From Roseiarcus sp036489975 (lineage in GTDB: Bacteria > Pseudomonadota > Alphaproteobacteria > Rhizobiales > Beijerinckiaceae), in the NCBI GenBank assembly GCA_036489975.1, contig DASXES010000111.1, positions 1 through 64,000 on the forward strand: DNA of 64,000 nt. The letters are read 5' to 3'. Under the pieces are notes generated by a model. That model saw nothing but the letters and a program-made list of their open reading frames with translations, was not told where the DNA came from and did no database searches. Below, in pieces: positions 9,244-18,001 of the stretch. A program made the position numbers and the translations under genes. Numbering within the stretch: position 1 is the stretch's first letter; each line of letters begins with the position of its first letter.

Positions 9244-10209
9244 TCAGAAACGCTCTGCGACCATCTGCTCGCTCTTCGCCCACAAGGCCTGGGCGGTCTC
9301 AGGGTTGAGCGCGTAGGGACGCACGCCACCGAAGGTGAAGCCGGGCGCGTCGATGATTTCGGCGACGTGACAATCCTCGCAATAACGCCCGCCGACCGCC
9401 TCGGCATTCGCGACCGCCGCCGCCCAGACCGACGTCGCGGCGCCTTGCGGGACCGATTTGTAGGTGATCGGCTTCGCGCCAGGCAGGCGCGCGACCTGTG
9501 CCATGATTTCTGTCAGCTCGCGGCGCGCCTCTTCGTCGAGATAGCGGCTGAGTTCGGTTTGAATGGCGCCAGGATGGAGGGCTGCGGCGCGGATTCCGCC
9601 ATTTTTGTGCCGGCGGTCGAACTCGACCGCGAACAGGATGTTGGCCGTCTTCGAGCGGCCGTAAGACGCCCAGGCGCTATAGGGCGTGCGCTCGAAATTC
9701 GGATCGTCGAGATCGACGTCGGAAACCTGATGGCCGGCGGAAGACAGATTGACCAGCCGCGATCCCGGCTTCATCAGCGACGCGATCCGGTTGACCAGCA
9801 CGAAATGGCCGAGATGATTGGTGCCGAACTGGGTCTCGAACCCGTCCGCCGTCCTGCCGGATGGCGTCGCCATCACGCCCGCGTTGCAAATGACAAGATC
9901 GAACGGCTTGCCATTGGCGAGGAGCGCGTCGGCGCAGGCACGCACGCTCGCAAGTGACGCCAGATCGAGCTGCGCCAGTTCAAGGCTGCCGCCCTTCGCG
10001 AGGTCAGCGCGCACCGTCGCAGTCGCCGCTTTCGCCTTGTTGAGATCGCGCGCCGCGCCCACCACTTCGGCGCCATGCGCCGCAAGCGCGCGGGCGGTCT
10101 CCACGCCGAGGCCGGCGGATACGCCCGTCACCAGCACGCGCTTGCCGCTCAGATTCATGCCGTCCAGCACCTCGTCGGTGGTGGTTTCGGCTCCAAACGA
10201 TTTCGACAT
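9244..10209 (-). CDS. Short-chain dehydrogenase/reductase, retinol dehydrogenase-like
   Basis: A 321-residue classical-extended SDR. The NAD(P) motif is TGVSAGLG (about residues 28-35), the structural NAG motif is CNAGV, and the catalytic pair is in YGRSK with the preceding NLSSAG serine. The length and the block NHLGHFVLVNRI place it with retinol-dehydrogenase/WWOX-like oxidoreductases, whose bacterial substrates are mostly unknown. It is divergent from the TetR gene at 10357, with two TetR-type operators in the 147-base gap, so it is the likely repression target. This suggests induction by a small molecule that the regulator senses and the enzyme may modify. Confidence 0.88.
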   Translation of the reverse strand: MSKSFGAETTTDEVLDGMNLSGKRVLVTGVSAGLGVETARALAAHGAEVVGAARDLNKAKAATATVRADLAKGGSLELAQLDLASLASVRACADALLANGKPFDLVICNAGVMATPSGRTADGFETQFGTNHLGHFVLVNRIASLMKPGSRLVNLSSAGHQVSDVDLDDPNFERTPYSAWASYGRSKTANILFAVEFDRRHKNGGIRAAALHPGAIQTELSRYLDEEARRELTEIMAQVARLPGAKPITYKSVPQGAATSVWAAAVANAEAVGGRYCEDCHVAEIIDAPGFTFGGVRPYALNPETAQALWAKSEQMVAERF

Positions 10210-10293
10210 GATTCGGTCTCCAGGTTCAAAACGAGAAAGCGGCCCGCTTCAACGCGGCGGCGGAGGATTGCCAGAGGCGTCAACCAGGAATAA

Positions 10294-10334
10294 ACGGAGA
10301 ATGCCTCCGTTCGATATACGGAGGAGCCCTCCGT
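10294..10334. promoter_or_regulatory. Two TetR-type operators
   Basis: Two 17-bp inverted repeats with 7-bp arms and a 3-bp centre: 10294-10310 reads ACGGAGA-atg-CCTCCGT (6 of 7 pairs) and 10318-10334 reads ACGGAGG-agc-CCTCCGT (7 of 7). Their centres are 24 bp apart. The ACGGAG half-site is typical of TetR-family operators. They lie between the divergent SDR and TetR genes, where one regulator could repress both. Confidence 0.8.
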
Positions 10335-10356
10335 TTGGCAAGAGGACACGCGAAAT

Positions 10357-10983
10357 TTGGGCGCCGACGTCACGAGCCGCTCCCGCCGCGCAGCCGGCGG
10401 GAAAGCGCCGGGCGAAGCGCGCAAGCCCCGCGCCGACGCCCAGCGCAATCGCGACGGTCTGCTCGAGGCGGCCAAGGTGGCGTTCGCGGAAGTTGGGCCG
10501 GAGGCGAGCCTCGAAGAGATCGCGCGCCGGGCGGATGTCGGGATCGGCACGCTTTATCGTCACTTTCCGACTCGCGACGCGATCGTCGAGGCGGTCTATC
10601 GCCGCGAGGTCCAGCAGCTGGCGGACGCCGCTCCGCGCCTCAGTGACACCCTGCCCCCGGCCGAGGCGCTGCGCGCCTGGATGGGGGTCTTCATCGACTA
10701 TGTCGCCGCCAAGAAGGTGATCGCGCCGGCTCTCAAATCGTTGGTGGGCGCCCAATCGGCGCTTTACGCGGACACGGTCTCACGGATCAGCGGGGCAATG
10801 GCGCTGCTCGTAGAGCGGGCGCAGGCAAGCGGCGACATTCGCCCCAGCGCCGATCCCGCGGATCTCCTGCGCGCGCTGATCGGCTTCGCCTATGTCAATT
10901 CGGGGCCGGACTGGGAGGCGAGCGCGCTCCGCCTCATCGACCTCCTGATCGACGGCCTGAGGTTGCAGCGCGGCGAACCGTGA
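10357..10983 (+). CDS. TetR/AcrR family transcriptional regulator
   Basis: A 208-residue dimeric repressor. The N-terminal helix-turn-helix spans about residues 28-75 (RNRDGLLEAAKVAFAEVG, then SLEEIARRADVGIGTLYRHF), the strongly conserved TetR signature. The C-terminal ligand domain (80-200) is variable, with no identifiable ligand. The start is TTG at 10357, which puts a charged arginine-rich arm before the HTH; an internal start is possible but would cut close to the domain. It almost certainly acts on the two operators directly upstream and therefore on itself and the divergent SDR gene. Confidence 0.9.
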   Translation: MGADVTSRSRRAAGGKAPGEARKPRADAQRNRDGLLEAAKVAFAEVGPEASLEEIARRADVGIGTLYRHFPTRDAIVEAVYRREVQQLADAAPRLSDTLPPAEALRAWMGVFIDYVAAKKVIAPALKSLVGAQSALYADTVSRISGAMALLVERAQASGDIRPSADPADLLRALIGFAYVNSGPDWEASALRLIDLLIDGLRLQRGEP

Positions 10984-11351
10984 CCGGCGAAGCGGCTCGC
11001 GGCGATCGGCGCCGCGCGCCCGGATCCACGCTGCGCGTGGTCCTCCGGACGACGCCATGTCCGGTAGACACGGCCGGGAATATCGGGCGCGCTCCCGCGA
11101 ACAGCTTTTTCCCGGTTCGTAAACAAGCTGTCGCCTCACCGGCGCTGCGGTCTTGACTCGCGCGCTCAGCGCCCCCAAACACGAGTTGGTTTTGCAATTC
11201 AGGGGGTCGAGCCTCTGTCTGCCGAACTGTCAAAGCAGACGTTTCGCGCCGTCCTCTGGCCGACGCGCGGGTTCTGCGCCCACGATCGAGACGCCGACGA
11301 CAGAGACGGATCCACGGCCTGCCTTGCGGCTTGCAGCATGAACGACTTTGA
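10984..11351. other. Intergenic region, no gene seen
   Basis: 368 bases before the PQQ protein gene. It contains a small hairpin near 11026-11040 (CCACGC-tgc-GCGTGG) in a stretch whose translation resembles common repeat-derived spurious peptides. This may be a dispersed repeat, but only one copy is visible. No convincing open frame, terminator or operator was found. Confidence 0.4.
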
Positions 11352-13172
11352 ATGAAGAAGAAAATCCTAGTTGCCGCCATGATTGGAATCGCGGCGGTCT
11401 TTGCCGCAGGCGCGCTGGCGGGGCGCGTGCTGTACCGCGCCCATCCGGTCCAGGTGCAGCTCTTTGTCGCTCTGACGCGCAACTCCATCCGCTCCTGGGG
11501 AGCGCCTCCGGGCAAGACGCGAACGGAGCTGAACCCCGCTTACCAGCCTGGCGCGGCGGCGCCGGCGCTGACCACCGCGGCGGCCCTGGGCGACGCCGAC
11601 GGCGACTGGCCGAGCTACAACAGGACGCTCGCCTCGGACCGCTACGCGCCGCTGGCCGAGATCAACGCGCGGACCGTCGGCAAGCTCAAGGTCCTCTGCA
11701 CCTACGACACCAAGCAATATACGAGCTTCGAATCCGGTCTGATCATGGTCCACGGAGCTCTGATCGGCACGACGCTCACCGACATTTTCTCGATCGACCC
11801 GGCGACCTGCGTCGAGAACTGGCGCACACGCGACGACGCGCCGCCCTCGATCCTCACGGCCATGCGCGGGGCGGCCTACCTCGACGGCATGTTGTTTCGC
11901 GGATCCCAGGAAGGGCGCGTGCTGGCCTATGACTTCAAGACCGGCAAGCGAATCTGGCAGACGACCATCGCCGACAGCACCAAAGGCGAGTTTGTCGCCG
12001 CCGCTCCCATCGCCTGGAACGGGCGGGTCTTCATCGGCAATGCGGGCGGTGACGCCAAGGGCGGCAAGGGGCGCGTCTACGCGCTCGACGCCAGAAGCGG
12101 CAAAATCCTGTGGGAGTTCTTTCTCGTTCCGAAGACAGAGGGCGACCCGGTCCGCGGACCTCAGGGCCTCTCGCCGCTCGACAAGTCGACCTGGGGCAAC
12201 GCGCCGGGATTCCCGATCAGCGGCGGGGCGACCTGGACGTCATACACGCTCGACGAGGCGGCTGGAGAACTCTACGTGCCGGTAGGCAACCCGGGGCCCG
12301 CCTACGCGATCAGCGTGCGCGAGGGGGAGGATCTCTATACCGACTCGGTCGTCGTGCTCGACGCCATGACCGGCGCCTACAAGCGCCATTTCAAGCTCGT
12401 GCCTCGCGACTGGCATGACTGGGACGTCGCCAGCGCGCCCACGCTCATCCGCACGCTCGGCGGCAAGACGCTGCTGTCGGCCGCGCCCAAGGATGGACAT
12501 CTCTATGCGATCGACCTCGCTGACAAGAGCCTCCTCTATCGCACGCCGGTGACCAGGCTCGAGAATGTCGACACGCCCTTCACCCCCGACAAGCCCGTGC
12601 ATTTCTGCCCCGGCGCATCCGGCGGCTCCGAGTGGAACGGCCCAGCCTACGATCCCGACACCAATCTCGTCATCACCGGCGAAGTCGATTGGTGCACGAC
12701 CGTGAAACGGCAGACCGACGAGCAGCTCCAGGACGCGCCCTACGGCGGCCCCTGGTTCGGCAACGCGATGCGCAACCCCTTTCACCTGTTCGGCCGGCAG
12801 GATGCGCTCGGGGACTTATGGGGCGGATGGGTCTACGCCGTCGACGCCGACTCGGGCGTCGCGAAGTGGAGGCTGCGGTCGAACTATCCGATCGTAAGCG
12901 GTGTGACGCCGACCGCTGGCGGGCTGGTGTTCGTGGGCGATGTGGGCGGGAATTTATATGCTCTCGACGCCGAAACCGGCGAGAAACTGTGGGGTCAGAA
13001 GATCGGCGGGGGGATCGGCGGCGGAATTATCGCCTACCGCGCCGATGGGGGCGAGAAGATCGCCGTGGCCGCCGGCCTTACCGGCGTCGCCTGGCCAACC
13101 GAGGTGGTGACCGGGAAGATTGTCGTCCTGGGCATCGACACTGGCGCCACCGAGGCGATCAGGGACCCGTAG
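11352..13172 (+). CDS. Membrane-anchored PQQ-binding-like beta-propeller protein, probable quinoprotein dehydrogenase
   Basis: A 606-residue protein with an uncleaved N-terminal anchor (MKKKILVAAMIGIAAVFAAG) and a periplasmic eight-bladed propeller. The blades show repeated tryptophan-docking motifs: YDFKTGKRIW, YALDARSGKILWEF, VLDAMTGAYK, YAVDADSGVAKW and YALDAETGEKLWGQ. The start DWPSYNRTLASDRYAPL and the block WNGPAYDPDTNLV are typical of quinoprotein alcohol/glucose-type dehydrogenases. These oxidise alcohols or sugars with PQQ and pass electrons to cytochrome c. I did not identify the catalytic Asp or Ca ligands with certainty, nor the substrate. The cytochrome genes at 14.6-16.0 kb are possible electron acceptors, but an opposite-strand gene separates them. 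Confidence 0.85.
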   Translation: MKKKILVAAMIGIAAVFAAGALAGRVLYRAHPVQVQLFVALTRNSIRSWGAPPGKTRTELNPAYQPGAAAPALTTAAALGDADGDWPSYNRTLASDRYAPLAEINARTVGKLKVLCTYDTKQYTSFESGLIMVHGALIGTTLTDIFSIDPATCVENWRTRDDAPPSILTAMRGAAYLDGMLFRGSQEGRVLAYDFKTGKRIWQTTIADSTKGEFVAAAPIAWNGRVFIGNAGGDAKGGKGRVYALDARSGKILWEFFLVPKTEGDPVRGPQGLSPLDKSTWGNAPGFPISGGATWTSYTLDEAAGELYVPVGNPGPAYAISVREGEDLYTDSVVVLDAMTGAYKRHFKLVPRDWHDWDVASAPTLIRTLGGKTLLSAAPKDGHLYAIDLADKSLLYRTPVTRLENVDTPFTPDKPVHFCPGASGGSEWNGPAYDPDTNLVITGEVDWCTTVKRQTDEQLQDAPYGGPWFGNAMRNPFHLFGRQDALGDLWGGWVYAVDADSGVAKWRLRSNYPIVSGVTPTAGGLVFVGDVGGNLYALDAETGEKLWGQKIGGGIGGGIIAYRADGGEKIAVAAGLTGVAWPTEVVTGKIVVLGIDTGATEAIRDP

Positions 13173-13211
13173 AGGTCGCGCCTCTCAAAGCGGGCGCGTC
13201 CTTGCCCAGCG

Positions 13212-14234
13212 TCAGGAGCGCGCCGCGCCGTGCTTCTCGAGGCAGGAGCGAATTTCGGGCCCCGCCATTTCCAGGAATGCTTTCGACCAGCGATCGGCGC
13301 TGACCCGGTCGAGGTGATAGCCGTCGGTCGTGCTGAGCCCCTCCATCTCAGGCGGCGCGACCAGCGGCAAGCCAGCGCCCGCAGCGATCGCCGCCGCGTC
13401 CCCGATCCTGGTTTCCGGGAAGGGAACGTCAGTCAGAATCACGCATCTCCCCTTGGCGAATTGCTTCAGAAAATCGATCGCGAGCGCCGTGCTGTCCTTG
13501 ACCACCGCCGGATCGACCCACCGGTCATAGCTCACCACGTTCTGCGGCAAGACCCGCTCCGTCTGCGGGATCCTGTAATAGGCTCCCGTTTCGCGGGAAC
13601 GGAAAATGACAAACCTGTGCCCGCAAAGGCTGGGGAAAGCACGGCAGATCGGCTCATGCCAGGACTGCCAGAAGTGTTTCCACTGGTATCGGTTGCGCGC
13701 GTCGGGATCGTGTAGGATCGTCTTTGCCGCCGCGGTCTCCCGCCGCTCGAAAAAGTCGTCGACGTTGAGGATGAAGACGCTGGCGCGGGGTTTTATCCGA
13801 CGCAGAAGATCATCGGTGAAAACCATGTCCTCGTTGTAGCTGAACGCCAGCAGGTAGTACGTCGCCGCCGCCCGCTTGAACCAGTCGGCCGTCGCTTGGT
13901 TGGACAAAGCCACCTGCAGGCGGCTGTTGCCGAGAACCAGCACATCGGCGTTGCGCGCATAGTCGAGCGCCGGAGGTTCGAGGTTGTAGAAAAAGGCGCC
14001 ATGCTCGAAATCGGCGTAATTTCCCCCGCCGCAATAGGCGAGGTAGCGGTCAGAGCTGTAGCCCGCAGCCTGGCAAGCGAAGATGGATCGAGTCTTCACC
14101 CAATAGGCGTAGGAAGAAAGAGCGGCAAGAAGGACGATGCAGGTGTAGACGGTCCACTGGCTGGCGAAGAGACGCACCCGCGACCTGGCCAATGTTTTCG
14201 GCGCCACGGGCAAGTCCAAAGCAGTCTGATCCAT
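13212..14234 (-). CDS. Membrane-anchored SGNH-hydrolase-like protein of unknown function
   Basis: A 340-residue protein with one membrane segment (about 27-48) and a large periplasmic domain. Two weak SGNH/GDSL signatures are visible: VLVLGNSRLQVAL, like block I with the nucleophilic serine in GNS, and near the C-terminus TTDGYHLDRVSA, like the block V Asp-x-x-His pair. Such proteins often work on acyl groups of polysaccharides. The frame is open further upstream to 14423, but the extra 63 residues are Arg/Pro rich; the ATG at 14234 leaves a short cytoplasmic tail before the helix. No close family is recognised. It converges with the PQQ protein gene, 39 bases apart. Confidence 0.6.
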   Translation of the reverse strand: MDQTALDLPVAPKTLARSRVRLFASQWTVYTCIVLLAALSSYAYWVKTRSIFACQAAGYSSDRYLAYCGGGNYADFEHGAFFYNLEPPALDYARNADVLVLGNSRLQVALSNQATADWFKRAAATYYLLAFSYNEDMVFTDDLLRRIKPRASVFILNVDDFFERRETAAAKTILHDPDARNRYQWKHFWQSWHEPICRAFPSLCGHRFVIFRSRETGAYYRIPQTERVLPQNVVSYDRWVDPAVVKDSTALAIDFLKQFAKGRCVILTDVPFPETRIGDAAAIAAGAGLPLVAPPEMEGLSTTDGYHLDRVSADRWSKAFLEMAGPEIRSCLEKHGAARS

Positions 14235-14622
14235 ACGCGGTCTCACAGCAGCGGCAGGTTTGCGAATTATTCGTGAGGCGTTCCTCGGGCCGATCCTTCC
14301 CTTCTGGCGACCCCGCCGCCAGGGCGGAGCCAGAGCCAATACCGGCCAGAGAAAGAGGCTGCTCAAATCACGCGAGGCGCCGACTTTGTTCGGAGCATAA
14401 GGTTCGATGGCCGGTAAGTCCACAGCGTGAGCAGGCGGCGCCCAAGGCGACAGCCGCGAACGGGGGATCGCGCGACGGAGCCGGACTCCGCGCAGGGCCT
14501 CCGGCCACGCTGCCTTCGAACACAGAGATTTGGATTGCGGTCTTGCCGGAATATTGCTGTCTTAGAAGAATAAATGCGGGTTCGTCCGTGTTTTGCGAGG
14601 GGTACTTGGTGGGGAGGAGCTC

Positions 14623-15060
14623 ATGAAACGTTTGGCAGTCGTGGCGATGGCGCTGGTTTGCGGCGTCACCGCCGTCTTGGCCGACACGGATCCGATCGCC
14701 GAGCGGCGGGCGCTGATGAAACACGACGGCGCCGCCGCGAAGACGCTGTTTGGCATGATGAAAGGCTCCGCGCCCTTCGATCTCGCCACAGTGAAGGAAT
14801 CGCTCGCGACGCTCAATGAAGGGGCGACGAAATCGGCGGCCTTGTTTCCCGACAACAGCAAGACCGGCGGGGGCACCGCGGCGCTCCCCGCGATCTGGGA
14901 GAACAAGGCGGATTTCGAGGCCCGCTTCGCCAAATTCATCAAGGACGTCCAGGCCGCGCAGGCCGGAGTCACCGATGAGGCGACGTTCAAGCAATTCGCG
15001 CCGGCCATTTTCAAGAATTGCGGCGGCTGCCACGAGCTTTACAAGGCCAAGAGCGGCTGA
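14623..15060 (+). CDS. Class II cytochrome c (cytochrome c')
   Basis: A 145-residue periplasmic monoheme protein. An N-terminal signal peptide (MKRLAVVAMALVCGVTAVLA) precedes a four-helix bundle in which the heme site lies at the C-terminus, NCGGCHELYKAK, as in class II cytochromes. The early methionines in ALMKHDGAAAKTLFGMM fit the ligand helix. These proteins carry electrons or bind nitric oxide. The ATG at 14623 follows an excellent ribosome binding site (GGGGAGGAG); the frame is open 30 bases further upstream. The stop is 20 bases before the diheme cytochrome gene, so the two form an operon. Confidence 0.9.
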   Translation: MKRLAVVAMALVCGVTAVLADTDPIAERRALMKHDGAAAKTLFGMMKGSAPFDLATVKESLATLNEGATKSAALFPDNSKTGGGTAALPAIWENKADFEARFAKFIKDVQAAQAGVTDEATFKQFAPAIFKNCGGCHELYKAKSG

Positions 15061-15080
15061 GGCTTGCGTTCGTCCGCGGG

Positions 15081-16001
15081 ATGAAGCGGATCGGCCTCAT
15101 CCTCGCGGTTCTCGTCGTCGCCTTGGCCGCGGCGGCCTGGGCGCTGTCCGCGCCGAAGCCGCGCTATACGGCTGACGAATGGCAAGCCCTTGGCCTGACC
15201 GGCGACGCCGCCGCGGGCCGGCTCGTCTTCTTCGCCGGGGGCTGCGAGTCGTGCCACAAGTCGCCCGGCCAGGATGACCCGCTGAGACTCGGCGGCGGGC
15301 TCGAGCTCAAGACGCCGTTCGGCTCGTTCTACCCGCCGAACCTATCCAGCGATCCGGCCGACGGGATCGGCGCCTGGCGCCCCGTCGACCTCGCCAACGC
15401 GCTTCTGTCGGGCGTCTCGCGGGACGGCCAGCACCTCTACCCGGCTTTCCCCTTTACGTCCTATCAGCGGATGGCGCCGAAGGACGTCGCCGATCTCGCC
15501 GCGTTCCTGCGCACTCTGCCGGCGATCAAGGGCCGGGCGCCTAAGAACGCGCTCCCCTTCCCCTTATCCATCCGCCGCGCCGTGGGCTTGTGGAAGCTTC
15601 TCTATTTCGACAATTCCGGCCTGCCCCCCGATCCCGAACAGAGCGCGCAATGGAACCGCGGCCGCTATCTCGTCGATGGACCGGGCCATTGCGGCGAATG
15701 TCACACCCCGCGCAATTTCCTCGGAGCTATGGATGAAAGTCGGGCGCTGGCCGGCGCGCAGATGCCTGACGGTCACGGCAAGTCGGGGAACTTGCGAGGC
15801 GGCGATTTCCTGAACTGGACGAACGCCGACATCGTTGAGGCCCTGACCAGCGGCTTCACGCCGGCGGGCGACGTCCTCGGCTCGGGCATGACCGCCGTTG
15901 TGCGCAACCTCGCCGAATTGCCTCAGTCCGACCGCCAGGCGATCGCGGTCTATCTCAAGAGCCTGCCCCCGCTCGGGCCCCCGGCGCCCGCGAAGCCTTA
16001 G
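15081..16001 (+). CDS. Diheme c-type cytochrome
   Basis: A 306-residue protein anchored or exported by an N-terminal hydrophobic segment (MKRIGLILAVLVVALAAAAW). Two heme c sites are visible, CESCH at residue 55 and CGECH at residue 204, each in a cytochrome c domain; likely axial methionines follow. The architecture resembles the cytochrome subunits that take electrons from quinoprotein or flavoprotein dehydrogenases and pass them to the oxidase. I chose the ATG at 15081 because an earlier in-frame start would overlap the upstream cytochrome and add a basic tail. It is co-transcribed with the cytochrome c' gene. Its last 20 codons have a diverged copy at 16509-16571. Confidence 0.9.
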   Translation: MKRIGLILAVLVVALAAAAWALSAPKPRYTADEWQALGLTGDAAAGRLVFFAGGCESCHKSPGQDDPLRLGGGLELKTPFGSFYPPNLSSDPADGIGAWRPVDLANALLSGVSRDGQHLYPAFPFTSYQRMAPKDVADLAAFLRTLPAIKGRAPKNALPFPLSIRRAVGLWKLLYFDNSGLPPDPEQSAQWNRGRYLVDGPGHCGECHTPRNFLGAMDESRALAGAQMPDGHGKSGNLRGGDFLNWTNADIVEALTSGFTPAGDVLGSGMTAVVRNLAELPQSDRQAIAVYLKSLPPLGPPAPAKP

Positions 16002-16097
16002 CGCAACCGTCGCCCCGTCGCTGGGGAACAAACGCCCCGCGCCGGGCCTTTGGTGCAGAAGCGCCCATGGCTGACGGATCCGGAGCCGGAGTGAGAC

Positions 16098-16490
16098 ATG
16101 CGAAAGCGAACTGGCGGCTGCAACTGCGGTCAAGTCAGATTTGAGGCCGCCGGGGAACCGATCCGAGTGGGCCTTTGCCACTGCCTGGTGTGTCGAAAGG
16201 AGACCGGCTCGCTTGGCAACTACTTTGCGATCTGGGCGTCGGACAAAGTCTCGGTGACCGGGGAGACTCGAAGCTGGAGGCTCATGACCGATAACCGTCA
16301 CTTTTGCGCCACGTGCGGTTCTTCGGTGTTTGCGCTCATAGACGGCGTCGACGAGATCGAGGTTCGAGTCGGCGCCTTCGACGATGCGCCGACGGACTTC
16401 ACACCGGGTTATGAATTATGGGTTCCCCGACGCGAGCGATGGCTCGAGCCGATTGACGGCGCAGAGCAGCACGTGGGCAACAGAATGTAA
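16098..16490 (+). CDS. GFA family protein (CENP-V/GFA zinc domain)
   Basis: A 130-residue cytosolic zinc protein. The GFA pattern is complete: GGCNCGQVRFEA, then CHCLVCRKETGS, then CATCGSSVFAL, giving seven cysteines for two zinc sites. The family is named after the enzyme proposed to speed the reaction of glutathione with formaldehyde; most members have no proven activity. The start is ATG at 16098, with GGAG at 16080-16083 and gtgag at 16091-16095 upstream. The gene sits between the intact diheme cytochrome gene and a diverged copy of that gene's 3' end, which suggests it was inserted there. Confidence 0.9.
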   Translation: MRKRTGGCNCGQVRFEAAGEPIRVGLCHCLVCRKETGSLGNYFAIWASDKVSVTGETRSWRLMTDNRHFCATCGSSVFALIDGVDEIEVRVGAFDDAPTDFTPGYELWVPRRERWLEPIDGAEQHVGNRM

Positions 16491-16508
16491 GGGTAGCCAG
16501 TCCGCCCA

Positions 16509-16571
16509 CGAATTGCCGACCTCCAGAGCCTGCCCGCTTCGGTCCGCCCCCCGGCGCCGGCGAAGCCTTGA
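16509..16571 (+). pseudogene. Diverged copy of the diheme cytochrome gene 3' end
   Basis: Reading CGA at 16509 to TGA at 16571 gives 20 codons ending LQSLPASVRPPAPAKP and stop. The intact gene ends LKSLPPLGPPAPAKP and stop at 16001. The DNA matches 15 of 16 bases around ctcaagagcctgccc and about 21 of 22 bases before the stop, with a 3-base, in-frame difference between. No further coding similarity is seen upstream of 16509. From here to 16838 I see nothing else except an A/T-rich tract near 16650-16675 that may serve as a promoter for the CBS gene. Confidence 0.75.
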
Positions 16572-16838
16572 GGGCGTGCAGCGCAGGCGCCCGGCGTTTC
16601 CTGGACTGGATCGCCATTTGGGTTCGTTCCGCCAAAATGCCTCTTATACTTTTTTTACATGTTAAATGACCATATTGAGAGATCGTCATTGCGGCCGCCA
16701 TTCTTCGCGCGGTGGTCCTTGCCCTCCCTTTGCAAAGGCGCCGCCTTCCTCGTTCGCGGCCCGATCGCCGCGCTTGTCATAGCGCGCTCGCCATTGCAGG
16801 TTGCTTCCAATCCCGAATGCGCGTGAGGCGAAACACTT

Positions 16839-17852
16839 ATGAAGGCGCGCGAGATCATGACGAGCCCCGTTATCTCGGCCGGCGTCGACACCCCGGTTCG
16901 AGATATCGCTCGGCTTCTGCTCAAAAACCATATCAGCGCGGTTCCGATCCTCGACGCTGGCGGGGCGCCTGTCGGCATGGTCAGCGAGGGCGATCTCGTC
17001 GGGCGGGATGAGACGGAACGCGACGCACGCCGCGAGTGGTGGCTCGCGCTGCTGGCGGAAGGCGAAGCGCTTGGCGAGGATTTCCTTGGCCAGTTGCGTG
17101 GGTCCGAACGCGTCGCGAGCGACGTCATGGCGAAGCCGGTCATCACCGTCAACGAGGACGCCGGCACGGCCGAGATCGCGCGCCTGCTTCAAGCCTATCG
17201 GATCAAGCGCGCGCCCGTGATGCGCAACGGGCAAGTGGTCGGAATCGTCAGCCGCGAGAATCTGCTGCGCTTGCTGGCGACGGACGAGGGCCACCACGAC
17301 GTCGCGCCTCGGGAGGGCGTTATCGCGCGCGCTCTCGGTGACGCGCTCGCGCCGCTAAAATGGCGTTTCGAACGTCCGCGCCATGAGACAGAACCGTCTG
17401 CGGCGCCGACTCGTCACCCCGACGAGTCGTCTTCCGCGGCCGCGGACTTCCGCCGGCTCGTCCTGGACTTCGAGAGCAAGGACGCGCAGCGCCGCGAGGA
17501 GCTTCGCCATAGCGCGCAGGAGAAACGGGAGCATGAGGCCGCGGATCTGATCGGCAAGCATATTTCCGAGGAGAGCTGGCGCAACCTCATTCACGCAGCG
17601 CGCACCGCGGCCGAGCACGGGCAGAAGGAATTCCAGCTCTTGCGCTTCCCAAGCCAATTGTGCAGCGACGGCGGCCGCGCGATCAACGCGCCTGACCCGG
17701 ACTGGCCGGCGACATTGCGTGGCGAGGCGGCGGAGGTTTATCTGCGATGGAGCCGCGATCTGAAGCCGCACGGTTTCCATCTTGCGGCGCGGGTCATGGA
17801 CTTTCCCGACGGCGTGCTGGGCGACATCGCCCTGTTTCTCGTCTGGGGATGA
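16839..17852 (+). CDS. Tandem CBS-domain protein with an uncharacterised C-terminal domain
   Basis: A 337-residue cytosolic protein. Residues 1-60 (AREIMTSPVISAGVDTPVRDIA) and about 92-150 (ASDVMAKPVITVNEDAG) are a CBS pair separated by an insert, a module that binds adenosyl nucleotides and senses energy or ionic state. The first part resembles common Rhizobiales CBS regulators. Residues 190-337 (from DFRRLVLDFESKDAQRREELRHS to the stop) form a second, charged domain with EESWRNLIHAARTAAEHGQKEF and a conserved-looking C-terminus. I do not recognise this domain. It stands alone in its transcription unit. Confidence 0.85.
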   Translation: MKAREIMTSPVISAGVDTPVRDIARLLLKNHISAVPILDAGGAPVGMVSEGDLVGRDETERDARREWWLALLAEGEALGEDFLGQLRGSERVASDVMAKPVITVNEDAGTAEIARLLQAYRIKRAPVMRNGQVVGIVSRENLLRLLATDEGHHDVAPREGVIARALGDALAPLKWRFERPRHETEPSAAPTRHPDESSSAAADFRRLVLDFESKDAQRREELRHSAQEKREHEAADLIGKHISEESWRNLIHAARTAAEHGQKEFQLLRFPSQLCSDGGRAINAPDPDWPATLRGEAAEVYLRWSRDLKPHGFHLAARVMDFPDGVLGDIALFLVWG

Positions 17853-18001
17853 CAGCGCCGGCGCCAGCCGCGGTCCGCTCCAACGGGTTAAACGACGGCC
17901 AGATAATCCGAGTCACGGCGCAGGCGACGAGCGCAGCGCCATTGATCCGCCACCCGCCTTCTCGATAAGGTCGCGCCGCTCGCGCGCTTGGGAGGCATCG
18001 G

